Assembly (NCBI RefSeq): GCF_025567625.1
Contig: NZ_JAOQJC010000006.1
Coordinates: 1 to 64,000 of the forward strand
DNA length: 64,000 nucleotides
Origin: Paenibacillus sp. J5C2022
GTDB lineage: Bacteria; Bacillota; Bacilli; Paenibacillales; Paenibacillaceae
Reading direction: 5' to 3'
The position numbers were made by a program, and so were the translations under genes. Of the stretch, positions 1-9,112 are shown in pieces. The notes beneath the pieces were generated by a model, which was not told the origin of the DNA, made no database searches, and saw nothing but the letters and a program-made list of their open reading frames with translations. Positions within the stretch are counted from its first letter, which is position 1. Each line of letters opens with the position of its first letter.

Positions 1-84
1 AAGCTAGCAATAACTTGCTAGAATTGACGTAATCCATTTGTTCAGTTTTCAAGGAACTTACTGTCACGTTCTCGCCGTGACAAG
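1..84 (-). other. rRNA operon leader (genes beyond left edge)
   Basis: Read on the minus strand, this contains a hairpin (TGTCACG, seven-base loop, CGTGACA), then the motif TTCCTTGAAAACTGAACA that Bacillus and Paenibacillus carry in rRNA leaders and spacers, then a second inverted repeat (CTAGCAA-GTTA-TTGCTAG). The 16S rRNA itself is not reached. That the next gene is 16S rather than a tRNA or 23S gene is an inference. Confidence 0.65.
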
Positions 85-89
85 TATTC

Positions 90-118
90 ATATTATCAGG
101 TCGTCCTCATCATGTCAA
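90..118 (-). promoter_or_regulatory. Strong sigma-A promoter of an rRNA operon
   Basis: On the minus strand a TTGACA box (113-118) and a TAATAT box (90-95) are separated by exactly 17 bases. Transcription would start near position 82 and run left out of the window. The downstream sequence has the conserved leader motif that precedes rRNA genes in Bacillales, so this is read as an rRNA operon promoter. Confidence 0.75.
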
Positions 119-233
119 GCGTTATTTTCGCTTAATTATTAAGCTTCTTCTTGCTCAACACCATGTCTCAGAAGCGACAAGAAATAATGTACCACATCTG
201 AAACCACTTTACAACTTGTATTATTTGGAATTC

Positions 234-273
234 AACAAACCCCTGCTCCTTATGATAAAAACAGGGGTTTGTT
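234..273 (-). terminator. Inverted repeat after the lipoprotein gene
   Basis: Two perfect 12-base arms (AACAAACCCCTG and its complement) surround a 16-base loop just past the stop codon of the leftward Ugp-like operon. There is no clean U tract on either side, so it may be a weak terminator or an mRNA-stabilising hairpin. Confidence 0.5.
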
Positions 274-288
274 CACCATGCCATTCCG

Positions 289-1449
289 CTACTCCACAAC
301 GTCTCTCTCACTATTCCAGATAATCAAGCGGTCAATCGGATAGGCGGACGAGGTTACGAATTTCTGAGCGGCAGACTCTACAAGAATGTAAAGCGTTCCT
401 TCCACATTCACAATTCCCTCGGACATCGGTGGGATAATGTGCTGCTTCAGTTGATTCATTCCGTCTAAAAACCAAAGCGGAACATCTTTCCCTTCTATAC
501 TCGCCATCTCATGCGGCTCACCCTGCTGGATATCGACACTGTAACCTGTCAGCTCGCTGCTGTTGTTTCTTCCGTAGGATTGGCTAAGCCATGCTTCACC
601 ATTCGCTATTGCTACTCCTTGCACCCTGTCGGGAATGGACAAAATATAGTCCGGCACTGCCGGCAGTAAGCTGTCATTTCCTTCCCTTACCGGCAGATGA
701 TCCGTCTCCATATCCAGCTTATAGCCGGCAGCCCATGCCCGATGCTCCTGACCCTCTCGGTTCAGCCTGTAATGATGCTCTCCGGTTGGATAATCGACTC
801 CTTGTGCATATTCCCCCACCCATAGTATGCCGTCGGCATAGGAGACGAAAGAAGCGCGCGTATCTGTAAGGACTGCCCCTTGAAAAGTCAGCTGCCCGCC
901 ATTCTCCGCCTCAATTAGCCGTTCGGAATTCATCCAGTAGACTGAGCCGCCGGAGGATATCCATATATGACTGCGACTGACTGCCACGCCCCCGGCATGT
1001 CCGGTATATGGTGCTCCGTTCTCTTCGAACAGCTCTACAGCTTTTACGAATTCGCCCGACTTCTTGTCGACTGCCGCCAGAAGGCTGGGTTTTCCGTCCT
1101 CCCGATAATAAGAGATAAGCAGCCAGTCGTTCTCCGGCATATACGCCAGTCCTTGCGGAATGGCCCCTTGCTTCAACCCCGGAATGACCGGCCCTTCTTC
1201 ACTTATGCCAAGGAATTGCTCAATCTCCGGCATATCGATCCGGAACTTAATATCCGCCTCTTCTTGGGTGATGACATCGGACTCGCTCTCTCCAGTCAAC
1301 TCTGCCGATTCGGCCTGTTCCACTTCCCCTTCGCCTGAATACGCGTCCGATTGATCTTCTGAAGAAACTGCAGGAGAGCTGCTGCTCTGACAACCGGCTG
1401 CGGTCATCAACAGGAAGAGCCATGCCAACATGACCAAGCCTCTCCTCAT
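289..1449 (-). CDS. Predicted beta-propeller-like lipoprotein
   Basis: A 386-residue protein with a lipoprotein signal: basic start, hydrophobic stretch and a lipobox ending at Cys20 (TAAGC). A Ser/Glu-rich linker runs to about residue 65. The rest is a secreted domain with repeated short hydrophobic strands and motifs such as GLAYMP, HAGGVAVS and ILWVGEY, which suggests a beta-propeller of the SMP-30/YncE sort; I do not recognise a named family. Its ATG overlaps the phosphodiesterase stop codon (ATGA), so the two are translationally coupled and it is the last gene of the operon. A role in capturing or processing an extracellular substrate for the transporter is inferred only from position. 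Confidence 0.8.
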   Translation of the reverse strand: MRRGLVMLAWLFLLMTAAGCQSSSSPAVSSEDQSDAYSGEGEVEQAESAELTGESESDVITQEEADIKFRIDMPEIEQFLGISEEGPVIPGLKQGAIPQGLAYMPENDWLLISYYREDGKPSLLAAVDKKSGEFVKAVELFEENGAPYTGHAGGVAVSRSHIWISSGGSVYWMNSERLIEAENGGQLTFQGAVLTDTRASFVSYADGILWVGEYAQGVDYPTGEHHYRLNREGQEHRAWAAGYKLDMETDHLPVREGNDSLLPAVPDYILSIPDRVQGVAIANGEAWLSQSYGRNNSSELTGYSVDIQQGEPHEMASIEGKDVPLWFLDGMNQLKQHIIPPMSEGIVNVEGTLYILVESAAQKFVTSSAYPIDRLIIWNSERDVVE

Positions 1450-2186
1450 CCTTCCACCGACTCCAACAGCTTTCTCAACTTGCCCGGAAAGTCGGTAATA
1501 ATGCCAGACACACCATTATCCATATACTGTCTCATCGTTGCCTCATCATTAATGGTATACGGATAAACGTGCAGATTTGAACGGGCGGCTTCTCTCACAT
1601 CCGCTTCGGATACATGGGCCTTATGAGGATGCAGAGAATAGACAGGAAGACCGAATGTCTGAGCAAATCCGGCATGGGTGCGCGGATTCATCGTATACAG
1701 CAGCCCTATCTTCACATCCGGCTCAAGCTGCTTCAGCTTGTATAGACACTTATGGTCGAAGGAGGATACAACAACATCGTCAAGTCGATTCTTCCTTTTC
1801 ATTAAAGCCAGTAATGCAGGCTCCATAGCGCCGCTATACGAGTCTTTCATTTCGATATTGATCATAACGCCGGGAGGTACAAGATCGAAGACTTCTTCCA
1901 TTAGAGGGATACGCTCCCCCTTGAATGATTCATGGAACCACAAGCCGGCGTCCGCCCGCTTCAGTTCGTCTACCGTTAGCTCCCGAATCGTCCCTTCCCG
2001 GTCGGTCGTTCTCTTCAATGTAGCGTCATGGCAGACGACGACTTCACCTTCCCGCGACAGATGAACGTCCAGCTCTATTGCGTCACAGCCTTGCTCCAGA
2101 CCCAGCTTGAAAGCGCCAAGCGTATTTTCTGGAGCTTCTCCCGATGCTCCCCGATGCGCAATGACAAGCATATTCTTTTTGACCAT
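1446..2186 (-). CDS. ugpQ: Glycerophosphodiester phosphodiesterase
   Basis: This 246-residue enzyme hydrolyses glycerophosphodiesters to glycerol 3-phosphate and an alcohol. The GDPD TIM-barrel hallmarks are present: AHRG (His11, Arg12), ENT at 20-22, IELDV (Glu38, Asp40), His53 and a later NIEMKD strand. It lacks a signal peptide and is close in length to E. coli UgpQ, so it should act in the cytosol on imported diesters. It sits downstream of a binding protein and two permeases in the order expected of a ugpB-A-E-Q operon, which supports glycerophosphodiesters as the transported substrate. GlpQ-type secreted enzymes are longer and exported, so UgpQ is the better name. Confidence 0.9.
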   Translation of the reverse strand: MVKKNMLVIAHRGASGEAPENTLGAFKLGLEQGCDAIELDVHLSREGEVVVCHDATLKRTTDREGTIRELTVDELKRADAGLWFHESFKGERIPLMEEVFDLVPPGVMINIEMKDSYSGAMEPALLALMKRKNRLDDVVVSSFDHKCLYKLKQLEPDVKIGLLYTMNPRTHAGFAQTFGLPVYSLHPHKAHVSEADVREAARSNLHVYPYTINDEATMRQYMDNGVSGIITDFPGKLRKLLESVEG

Positions 2187-2219
2187 AGTGCTTCTGTCCT
2201 TTCTGTATCTGCTTCGTCC

Positions 2220-3050
2220 CTATTTGAAAGTGGAGTTGGCCATAGCCGCAATAATATGCTTCTGAGCCAACGCGAATACGATTACAATGGGAATAATGAC
2301 GATCAGGCTTGCCGCCATCAAATAATGAAAGTTGAGCATCTCGTCTCCGGCGATGGCGTCACGCATCATGGCTATGCCGACTGTCAGCACGCGCATATCG
2401 TTCGTATTGGTCATAATTAGCGGCCAGAAGTAGGAATTCCAGCTGCCAATGAAGCTCATTACGACCAGGGTGGCAACTGTCGGCAGCGCCATCGGCGTCA
2501 GCAGCTTGTATAACACCTGCAATCGGTTCGCGCCATCCACCTTGGCCGCTTCAATGACATCATTATTAATGGATCTGAACGTCTGTCTAAGCAGGAAAAT
2601 GCCATAAGCGGATACCGCATTGGGAATAATCAGCGCATAGAACGTATTCAGCCATTTCAGATCCGCCATCATGACATAGACCGGCACGAAGGTGACCTGT
2701 TCCGGCACGATAAGTGCGGCCAGCACCAGCATGAACAACGCTTCTCTGCCCGGGAAGCTCCCCTTTGCGAACGCATAGGCCGCCATCAGGCCGATATTGA
2801 TTTGGAGCAAGACTATACCCGCCGTTTGAACGGCCGTATTCATGAAGTAGCGCCAGAATGGGATTTTGTCGAACAGATGCGAGAAATTCTCCCACATTAG
2901 CCGTTCCGGCCAGAACGTGGGTATCGCTAGCTGCAGCTCCTGTTGCGATTTGAATGCGGTCACCAGCATCCAATAGACGGGAAAAAACATGACTAACGTG
3001 ATGAAGACGGCAAGCGTGATGCGGGTCGTATGTTTTACTTGCAAGAACAT
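2220..3050 (-). CDS. Carbohydrate/glycerol-phosphate ABC permease (UgpE type)
   Basis: A 276-residue MalG-family inner-membrane subunit with six predicted membrane segments, the first at about residues 9-30. The EAA loop that contacts the ATPase is clear (EAAKVDGANRLQ, about residues 165-176). It pairs with the permease gene 12 bases upstream. No ATPase gene accompanies the transporter, as is common in Bacillales, where one MsmX-type ATPase serves many importers. Linkage to a phosphodiesterase suggests UgpE function, but sugar permeases look alike and the substrate is inferred. Confidence 0.88.
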   Translation of the reverse strand: MFLQVKHTTRITLAVFITLVMFFPVYWMLVTAFKSQQELQLAIPTFWPERLMWENFSHLFDKIPFWRYFMNTAVQTAGIVLLQINIGLMAAYAFAKGSFPGREALFMLVLAALIVPEQVTFVPVYVMMADLKWLNTFYALIIPNAVSAYGIFLLRQTFRSINNDVIEAAKVDGANRLQVLYKLLTPMALPTVATLVVMSFIGSWNSYFWPLIMTNTNDMRVLTVGIAMMRDAIAGDEMLNFHYLMAASLIVIIPIVIVFALAQKHIIAAMANSTFK

Positions 3051-3062
3051 GGAACATCACAC

Positions 3063-3986
3063 CTACCCTTCGTAATGAACTTTTTTCTTGGATACGTACA
3101 GCTGGACGGTCGTGAGCACAATGATGATGATAAAGAAGATGATGACCAGCGCCGAAGCTCGGCCGGTTCTGAATTCCGTGAAAGCCATCGTATAAATCCA
3201 GTACACCATCACCTTCGTCGCTTCCAGAGGACCGCCGTTCGTCATGACGTCCACGGACTGGAACACCTGCATCGAAGAAATAAAGTTCGTAATGACAAGG
3301 AATAGCGTGATTGGCGACAAGAGCGGCAGCGTTATTCTCCAGAATTGCGTCCACTTTGTAGCCCCGTCTATACTGGAGGCCTCATAGTATTCAAGCGGAA
3401 TGCCGCGCAGCCCCGCGATGAAAATAATCATAGCGAAGCCTACCCCCTTCCACACCGATACCGCAAGCAGAACGCCAAGTGCCGTCTTCGGATTTTGCAG
3501 CCACATGACCGGTTCCATGCCCAGCACCTTCAACACTTCATTGGCAAAGCCGTATTGCCCATTGAAGATCCATAGAAACACCATGGACACGATAACCATG
3601 GAGATGTAATGCGGCATAAAGATGATAGCCCTCATAAAGTTGAATAGCCTGGAAAGCGAATTAAACAGAAGGGCAAGCAGCAAGCCGATGCCCAGCGTCA
3701 GGATAACATCCAATATCGTATAGGTGAATGTGATGCCGAGCACTTTATAGAACATTTCATTGGAGAGAAGCCAGTCGTAATTTTTGAAGCCTACCATCTT
3801 CTTGACCGGCTTCGTCATATTCCAGTTCGTAAAGCTCAAATAGAATGAGTTCGCGAGCGGATAATAGATGAACGTTATCAGCACGATAAGCGCAGGGAGC
3901 GAGAAGGAAAAATCCTTCAACGCCTCAATCGCTTTGAAACGGCGCTTGCCCGGCCGGGCGGCAGTCTTGCCGCTGATTCCCGTCAT
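3063..3986 (-). CDS. Sugar/glycerol-phosphate ABC permease (UgpA type)
   Basis: A 307-residue MalF-family membrane subunit. It begins with a basic cytoplasmic segment of about 25 residues, then six membrane helices; the EAA loop reads YEASSIDGATKWTQ near residue 215. The start has a good ribosome site (GGAAAGGAG). It lies 22 bases after the binding-protein gene and 12 bases before the second permease, giving a compact operon. Assignment to glycerophosphodiester uptake depends on the linked ugpQ-like gene. Confidence 0.88.
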   Translation of the reverse strand: MTGISGKTAARPGKRRFKAIEALKDFSFSLPALIVLITFIYYPLANSFYLSFTNWNMTKPVKKMVGFKNYDWLLSNEMFYKVLGITFTYTILDVILTLGIGLLLALLFNSLSRLFNFMRAIIFMPHYISMVIVSMVFLWIFNGQYGFANEVLKVLGMEPVMWLQNPKTALGVLLAVSVWKGVGFAMIIFIAGLRGIPLEYYEASSIDGATKWTQFWRITLPLLSPITLFLVITNFISSMQVFQSVDVMTNGGPLEATKVMVYWIYTMAFTEFRTGRASALVIIFFIIIIVLTTVQLYVSKKKVHYEG

Positions 3987-4008
3987 AGTACCACTCCTTT
4001 CCTGCCTT

Positions 4009-5334
4009 CTAGTAATCGGTCAGTATATCGTTGATCGTCTTCACCGCTTCCTGCATGAGCGGAACCGGATTTTCCCCGTTCAAGATCATTTCGCCTACCA
4101 CTTCCTTATACTCCGCGCTGAACTCCGGATAGGCGGGATGCTGAAGCCTCGGCGCAACGTCGTCGAAGTGCTCGAATACCGTCTTGTATTGCGGCCATCT
4201 CTCGAAATATTGATCGCCTTCTTCCGATTGGAAGGCGCTCTTGCGCGTCGGCAAGTACCCGACGGATTCCGCCCATTTGATGTTGTGCTCCGCGGAAGTC
4301 ATGAATCGAATGAATTTCCAGCCGGCCTCCTTCTGCTCCTGGGAAGCGCCATCCATCATCACAATGCCCGCTCCTCCGATATGGGACTTGCGCTCCACAT
4401 CTCCCGGAATGAACGACACGCCTACTTCGAAGTCGGCATTTTCGATGTAGGTCTTAATGATAGCGGAGGAATGCTGAACCATGCCGATCTTACCTTCCAG
4501 GAACATCGTTCTCATATTGCTGGAAGCGCCTTTGCCATACCCCATATGCAAGGAGCCGTCCTTCAGCCACTTGTTGAAATTCTCGATCCAGCGAAGACTC
4601 TCCGGCTGATCCAGCGTAGTCGCCGACATATCCTCATTCAGAATGGAGCCTCCGCCGTTGGAAATCCAAGGATCGTAATACCAGGTATCCCAGCCCGGTA
4701 CGGAGAAGGCATATCTCGTCGTTGCGCCTCCTTCTCTCACCGTCACCTTCTCATTGAATGCCTCGATCTCATCCCACTTGGCCGGCGGCTGAACGCCCAG
4801 TTCGTCGAACAGCGTCTTGTTATAGACGAATACGCTTGTGCTGACGATTAATGGAAGACCGTATTGCTTGCCATTGTACGAGTAGGCTCCCAGCATGCCT
4901 TGGGAGAAATCGTTCGTATCGACGCCGTCCCGCTTGATATACGGCGTCAGATCAGTGAACACGCCTCCGTCGGCAAAGTTGGGCAGGGCGGACACTTCAA
5001 CGTTCGTAACGGCGGGCACATCCTTGGCCGCCACCGCAGCTTGAAGCTTCTTGTGCAAGTCGGGATATCCGCCTTGATACACCGGCTCCACCGTAATATG
5101 CGGATATTGCTTGTTGAATTCGGCGATCATGTAATCCAAGCCGGGCAGCTGCGGCTCCGCATGGGAATGCCAGTACTGGATCGTAATCGGCGTCGTATCC
5201 TCCTTAGGCGGCTCGGATGGAATCTGGACGCCTTCATTCCCGGTGCCGGAGCCTTCCCCGGAATTGGAGCCGGAACAGCCGACGACCATGCCCATAATGA
5301 CCATACAAGATAACGCTTTCAGCATATGCTTCAT
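4009..5334 (-). CDS. Extracellular solute-binding lipoprotein (UgpB-like)
   Basis: This is the substrate-binding component of the adjacent importer. The ATG at 5334 is chosen because it begins a lipoprotein signal (MKHMLKALSC, lipobox ending at VVGC) and follows an AGAGGGG ribosome site; the upstream in-frame extension of 28 residues lacks these. The mature protein has the family 1 binding-protein pattern, with QYWHSHAEPQ near the N-terminus, a hinge motif around NVEVSALPNFADGG and C-terminal helices ending in NDILTDY. It is first in the operon, with a promoter and cre site about 190-230 bases upstream. The glycerophosphodiester substrate is inferred from the linked phosphodiesterase; an oligosaccharide is possible. 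Confidence 0.88.
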   Translation of the reverse strand: MKHMLKALSCMVIMGMVVGCSGSNSGEGSGTGNEGVQIPSEPPKEDTTPITIQYWHSHAEPQLPGLDYMIAEFNKQYPHITVEPVYQGGYPDLHKKLQAAVAAKDVPAVTNVEVSALPNFADGGVFTDLTPYIKRDGVDTNDFSQGMLGAYSYNGKQYGLPLIVSTSVFVYNKTLFDELGVQPPAKWDEIEAFNEKVTVREGGATTRYAFSVPGWDTWYYDPWISNGGGSILNEDMSATTLDQPESLRWIENFNKWLKDGSLHMGYGKGASSNMRTMFLEGKIGMVQHSSAIIKTYIENADFEVGVSFIPGDVERKSHIGGAGIVMMDGASQEQKEAGWKFIRFMTSAEHNIKWAESVGYLPTRKSAFQSEEGDQYFERWPQYKTVFEHFDDVAPRLQHPAYPEFSAEYKEVVGEMILNGENPVPLMQEAVKTINDILTDY

Positions 5335-5517
5335 ATGCGTATAACCCCTCTCTTCGATTAGTGGACTTAACGCCGCCAGCCGCAGAACGCAAAAAAGGAG
5401 ATTACAAGAATGCAACAAGAGTTGATGATCAACTGGCGATTGCCAATTGACCCTTCAATCTCTTGGGCCTTCTCATAATCTCCGAACCCAATCGGTTATT
5501 TGCGCTTATTACGACAT

Positions 5518-5531
5518 GTTAAGCGTTTTCA
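5518..5531 (-). promoter_or_regulatory. cre-like site (CcpA operator)
   Basis: On the minus strand TGAAAACGCTTAAC matches 12 of 14 positions of the CcpA consensus TGWAARCGYTWNCW. It lies 7 bases downstream of the -10 box of the Ugp-like operon, a position typical of catabolite repression. Confidence 0.55.
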
Positions 5532-5538
5532 CGTTTGT

Positions 5539-5567
5539 ATTCTACTATAATTCTCCAATGGTGGCAA
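5539..5567 (-). promoter_or_regulatory. Promoter of the Ugp-like operon
   Basis: TTGCCA (5562-5567) and TAGAAT (5539-5544) on the minus strand, with a 17-base spacer. The cre-like site follows immediately. The leader to the ATG at 5334 is about 200 bases, and I see no recognised riboswitch in it. Confidence 0.55.
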
Positions 5568-5605
5568 CATTATTTTTTTCAGCTATAGTTCCGGCAAGCA
5601 CTCGC

Positions 5606-6274
5606 TCAAGTTTGTTTCAATGGCAGATGAACGGCGCGTTCACGACCATTACCGCTTCGGAACACTTCCAATGTGCACGCATCAGGGTCGTGATTCAATC
5701 CTTGTCTTCGCAATTTTTGAAGAACGAGAAAATAAGTCTCGTCCATCTCGGCCCGACCAGCTTCACCGGCATGATTGTACACAGCGTATTCGCGCGGGGG
5801 CAAAGCAATTTCCACCATGCCATGAGGAATCCTCCTGGAACGACTGGTCACTTCCACTCCGGCCACATAGTGGTAAATGCTGCTTCTGCCGAACGCAACG
5901 CCAATCCTGTTTGTTCTATTTGCAACGTTCAGCACCTCGTCTATTCGTTCGTTGAATGTCCGCCATATACTCGGAATATGGACCTGAGCCATGTAGAGCG
6001 CTGTGAACGGCGCTTTGAATTCCATCCCAATGACATATGTAGAAGGTTTAATCACTTTTGTCACTTGCTTCGCCGCGATTTTCGTTAGTAGATTGTATCC
6101 GCCTCGCTTGCCCGTCACCGAGTACAGGGGCACTCCCATACCGCTCAGTTCCTGCAAGTAGCGAAGCATCGTGCGATAGGATACTTGAAATTCTTCGGCC
6201 AGCTCAGCTACTGTGAAGTTCTTTTTTTCATATACTCGCTGCATGACTTCATGCATACGGGATGTTTTAGTCAA
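5606..6274 (-). CDS. HTH regulator with GyrI-like ligand-binding domain
   Basis: A 222-residue protein with an HTH_11/DeoR-type winged helix at residues 8-60 (FTVAELAEEFQVSYRTMLRYL, then a GKRGGY wing) and a C-terminal GyrI/AraC effector-binding-like domain from about residue 75. The start is a TTG preceded by AGGTGA. The layout fits a one-component transcription factor that binds an amphipathic small molecule. It is divergent from a stand-alone GyrI-like protein, with a 105-base region between them holding a perfect palindrome, its probable operator. Regulation of its own gene and the neighbour is inferred. Confidence 0.82.
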   Translation of the reverse strand: MTKTSRMHEVMQRVYEKKNFTVAELAEEFQVSYRTMLRYLQELSGMGVPLYSVTGKRGGYNLLTKIAAKQVTKVIKPSTYVIGMEFKAPFTALYMAQVHIPSIWRTFNERIDEVLNVANRTNRIGVAFGRSSIYHYVAGVEVTSRSRRIPHGMVEIALPPREYAVYNHAGEAGRAEMDETYFLVLQKLRRQGLNHDPDACTLEVFRSGNGRERAVHLPLKQT

Positions 6275-6300
6275 CTTTTTTCACCTGCCGCCGATTATTC

Positions 6301-6315
6301 TGACAGTAACTGTCA
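6301..6315. promoter_or_regulatory. 15-bp perfect palindrome, likely operator
   Basis: TGACAGTAACTGTCA is a 7-base inverted repeat around a central A. It lies in the divergent intergenic region between the HTH-GyrI regulator and the GyrI-like gene, which makes the regulator its likely ligand. Confidence 0.55.
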
Positions 6316-6379
6316 CATTATCATTGTAAAATAAAAGGAGCATGTATACAAAAACCATCTGTCGGGAGGAAATGAACTG

Positions 6380-6865
6380 ATGCAAAAAAATGAAGCTATG
6401 CTTGTCACGAAACAGGGTTTTCAGGCTGTCGGGCTAGTATGGTCGGGAACCTTCGCCGAGGCTGAAGCAGGCGGGATAAGGGCGGTCATTGCCATCATGC
6501 AGAAGCGATTACCGGAAATTGCTCACGTCTTGCATCCGGATATACTGCTCGGACTGTCTTATATGAACGTCGAAGGCGGGTTTACCCATTATGCCGTCGT
6601 CGAAGTCGAGCAAGTAGAGCGTATTCCCGCCGGAATGACGATCGTCACGCTGCCAACATTAACTTATGCCAAGTGCGAGCATAAGAAGGGACAACACATT
6701 GATACTTCTTACAGCAATATATTTGCCTGGATCGAAGAGCAGGGCTACACACTGCATAAAGGCGATGTCGACCATTTCGAACAATATCCGATGCAGCAGG
6801 ACCCTTACGATGCAGATCCGGAGTTTATGATAATGATTCCCGTAGAGACACCGCCGAGCGTATAG
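6380..6865 (+). CDS. GyrI-like/effector-binding domain protein
   Basis: This 161-residue protein is a single GyrI-like (AraC effector-binding, SHOCT-fold) domain. Typical strands are visible: AVGLVWSGTF, then LLGLSYMNVEGGFTHYAVVEV, then IPAGMTIVTLPTLTYAKCEH. It has no DNA-binding domain, signal peptide or membrane helix. The ribosome site is GGGAGG, 10 bases before the ATG. Such proteins bind or sequester toxic hydrophobic molecules. The divergent regulator shares the same fold, so the two may sense and buffer the same ligand; that link is inference. Confidence 0.8.
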   Translation: MQKNEAMLVTKQGFQAVGLVWSGTFAEAEAGGIRAVIAIMQKRLPEIAHVLHPDILLGLSYMNVEGGFTHYAVVEVEQVERIPAGMTIVTLPTLTYAKCEHKKGQHIDTSYSNIFAWIEEQGYTLHKGDVDHFEQYPMQQDPYDADPEFMIMIPVETPPSV

Positions 6866-6957
6866 CGGCTTGCTACGGTTGTCCTGAAACTCAAAGAGCA
6901 AAGGACTATTTGCAATTTATTGATCGGATGCAGGTACCAGACTGCATGGCATGAGGA

Positions 6958-6993
6958 AAGAGAAGCGTCCCCTATCCAGGAGATACTTCTCTT
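6958..6993 (-). terminator. Terminator-like hairpin after ligA
   Basis: On the minus strand AAGAGAAG pairs with CTTCTCTT, with inner pairing TCTCCT/AGGGGA. It lies 60 bases past the ligA stop codon and is followed by a U-rich stretch, so it is the probable end of the pcrA-ligA transcript. The rest of 6866-7055 shows no gene. Confidence 0.55.
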
Positions 6994-7055
6994 CTTTGCT
7001 CATTATCCCGCGCCACGCCGGATGGGGCAAAGATATCTTGCACGAACCGTCCCTC

Positions 7056-9086
<2,031 letters not shown>

Positions 9087-9112
9087 CTATCCTCAATACC
9101 GATCCCAAACGC

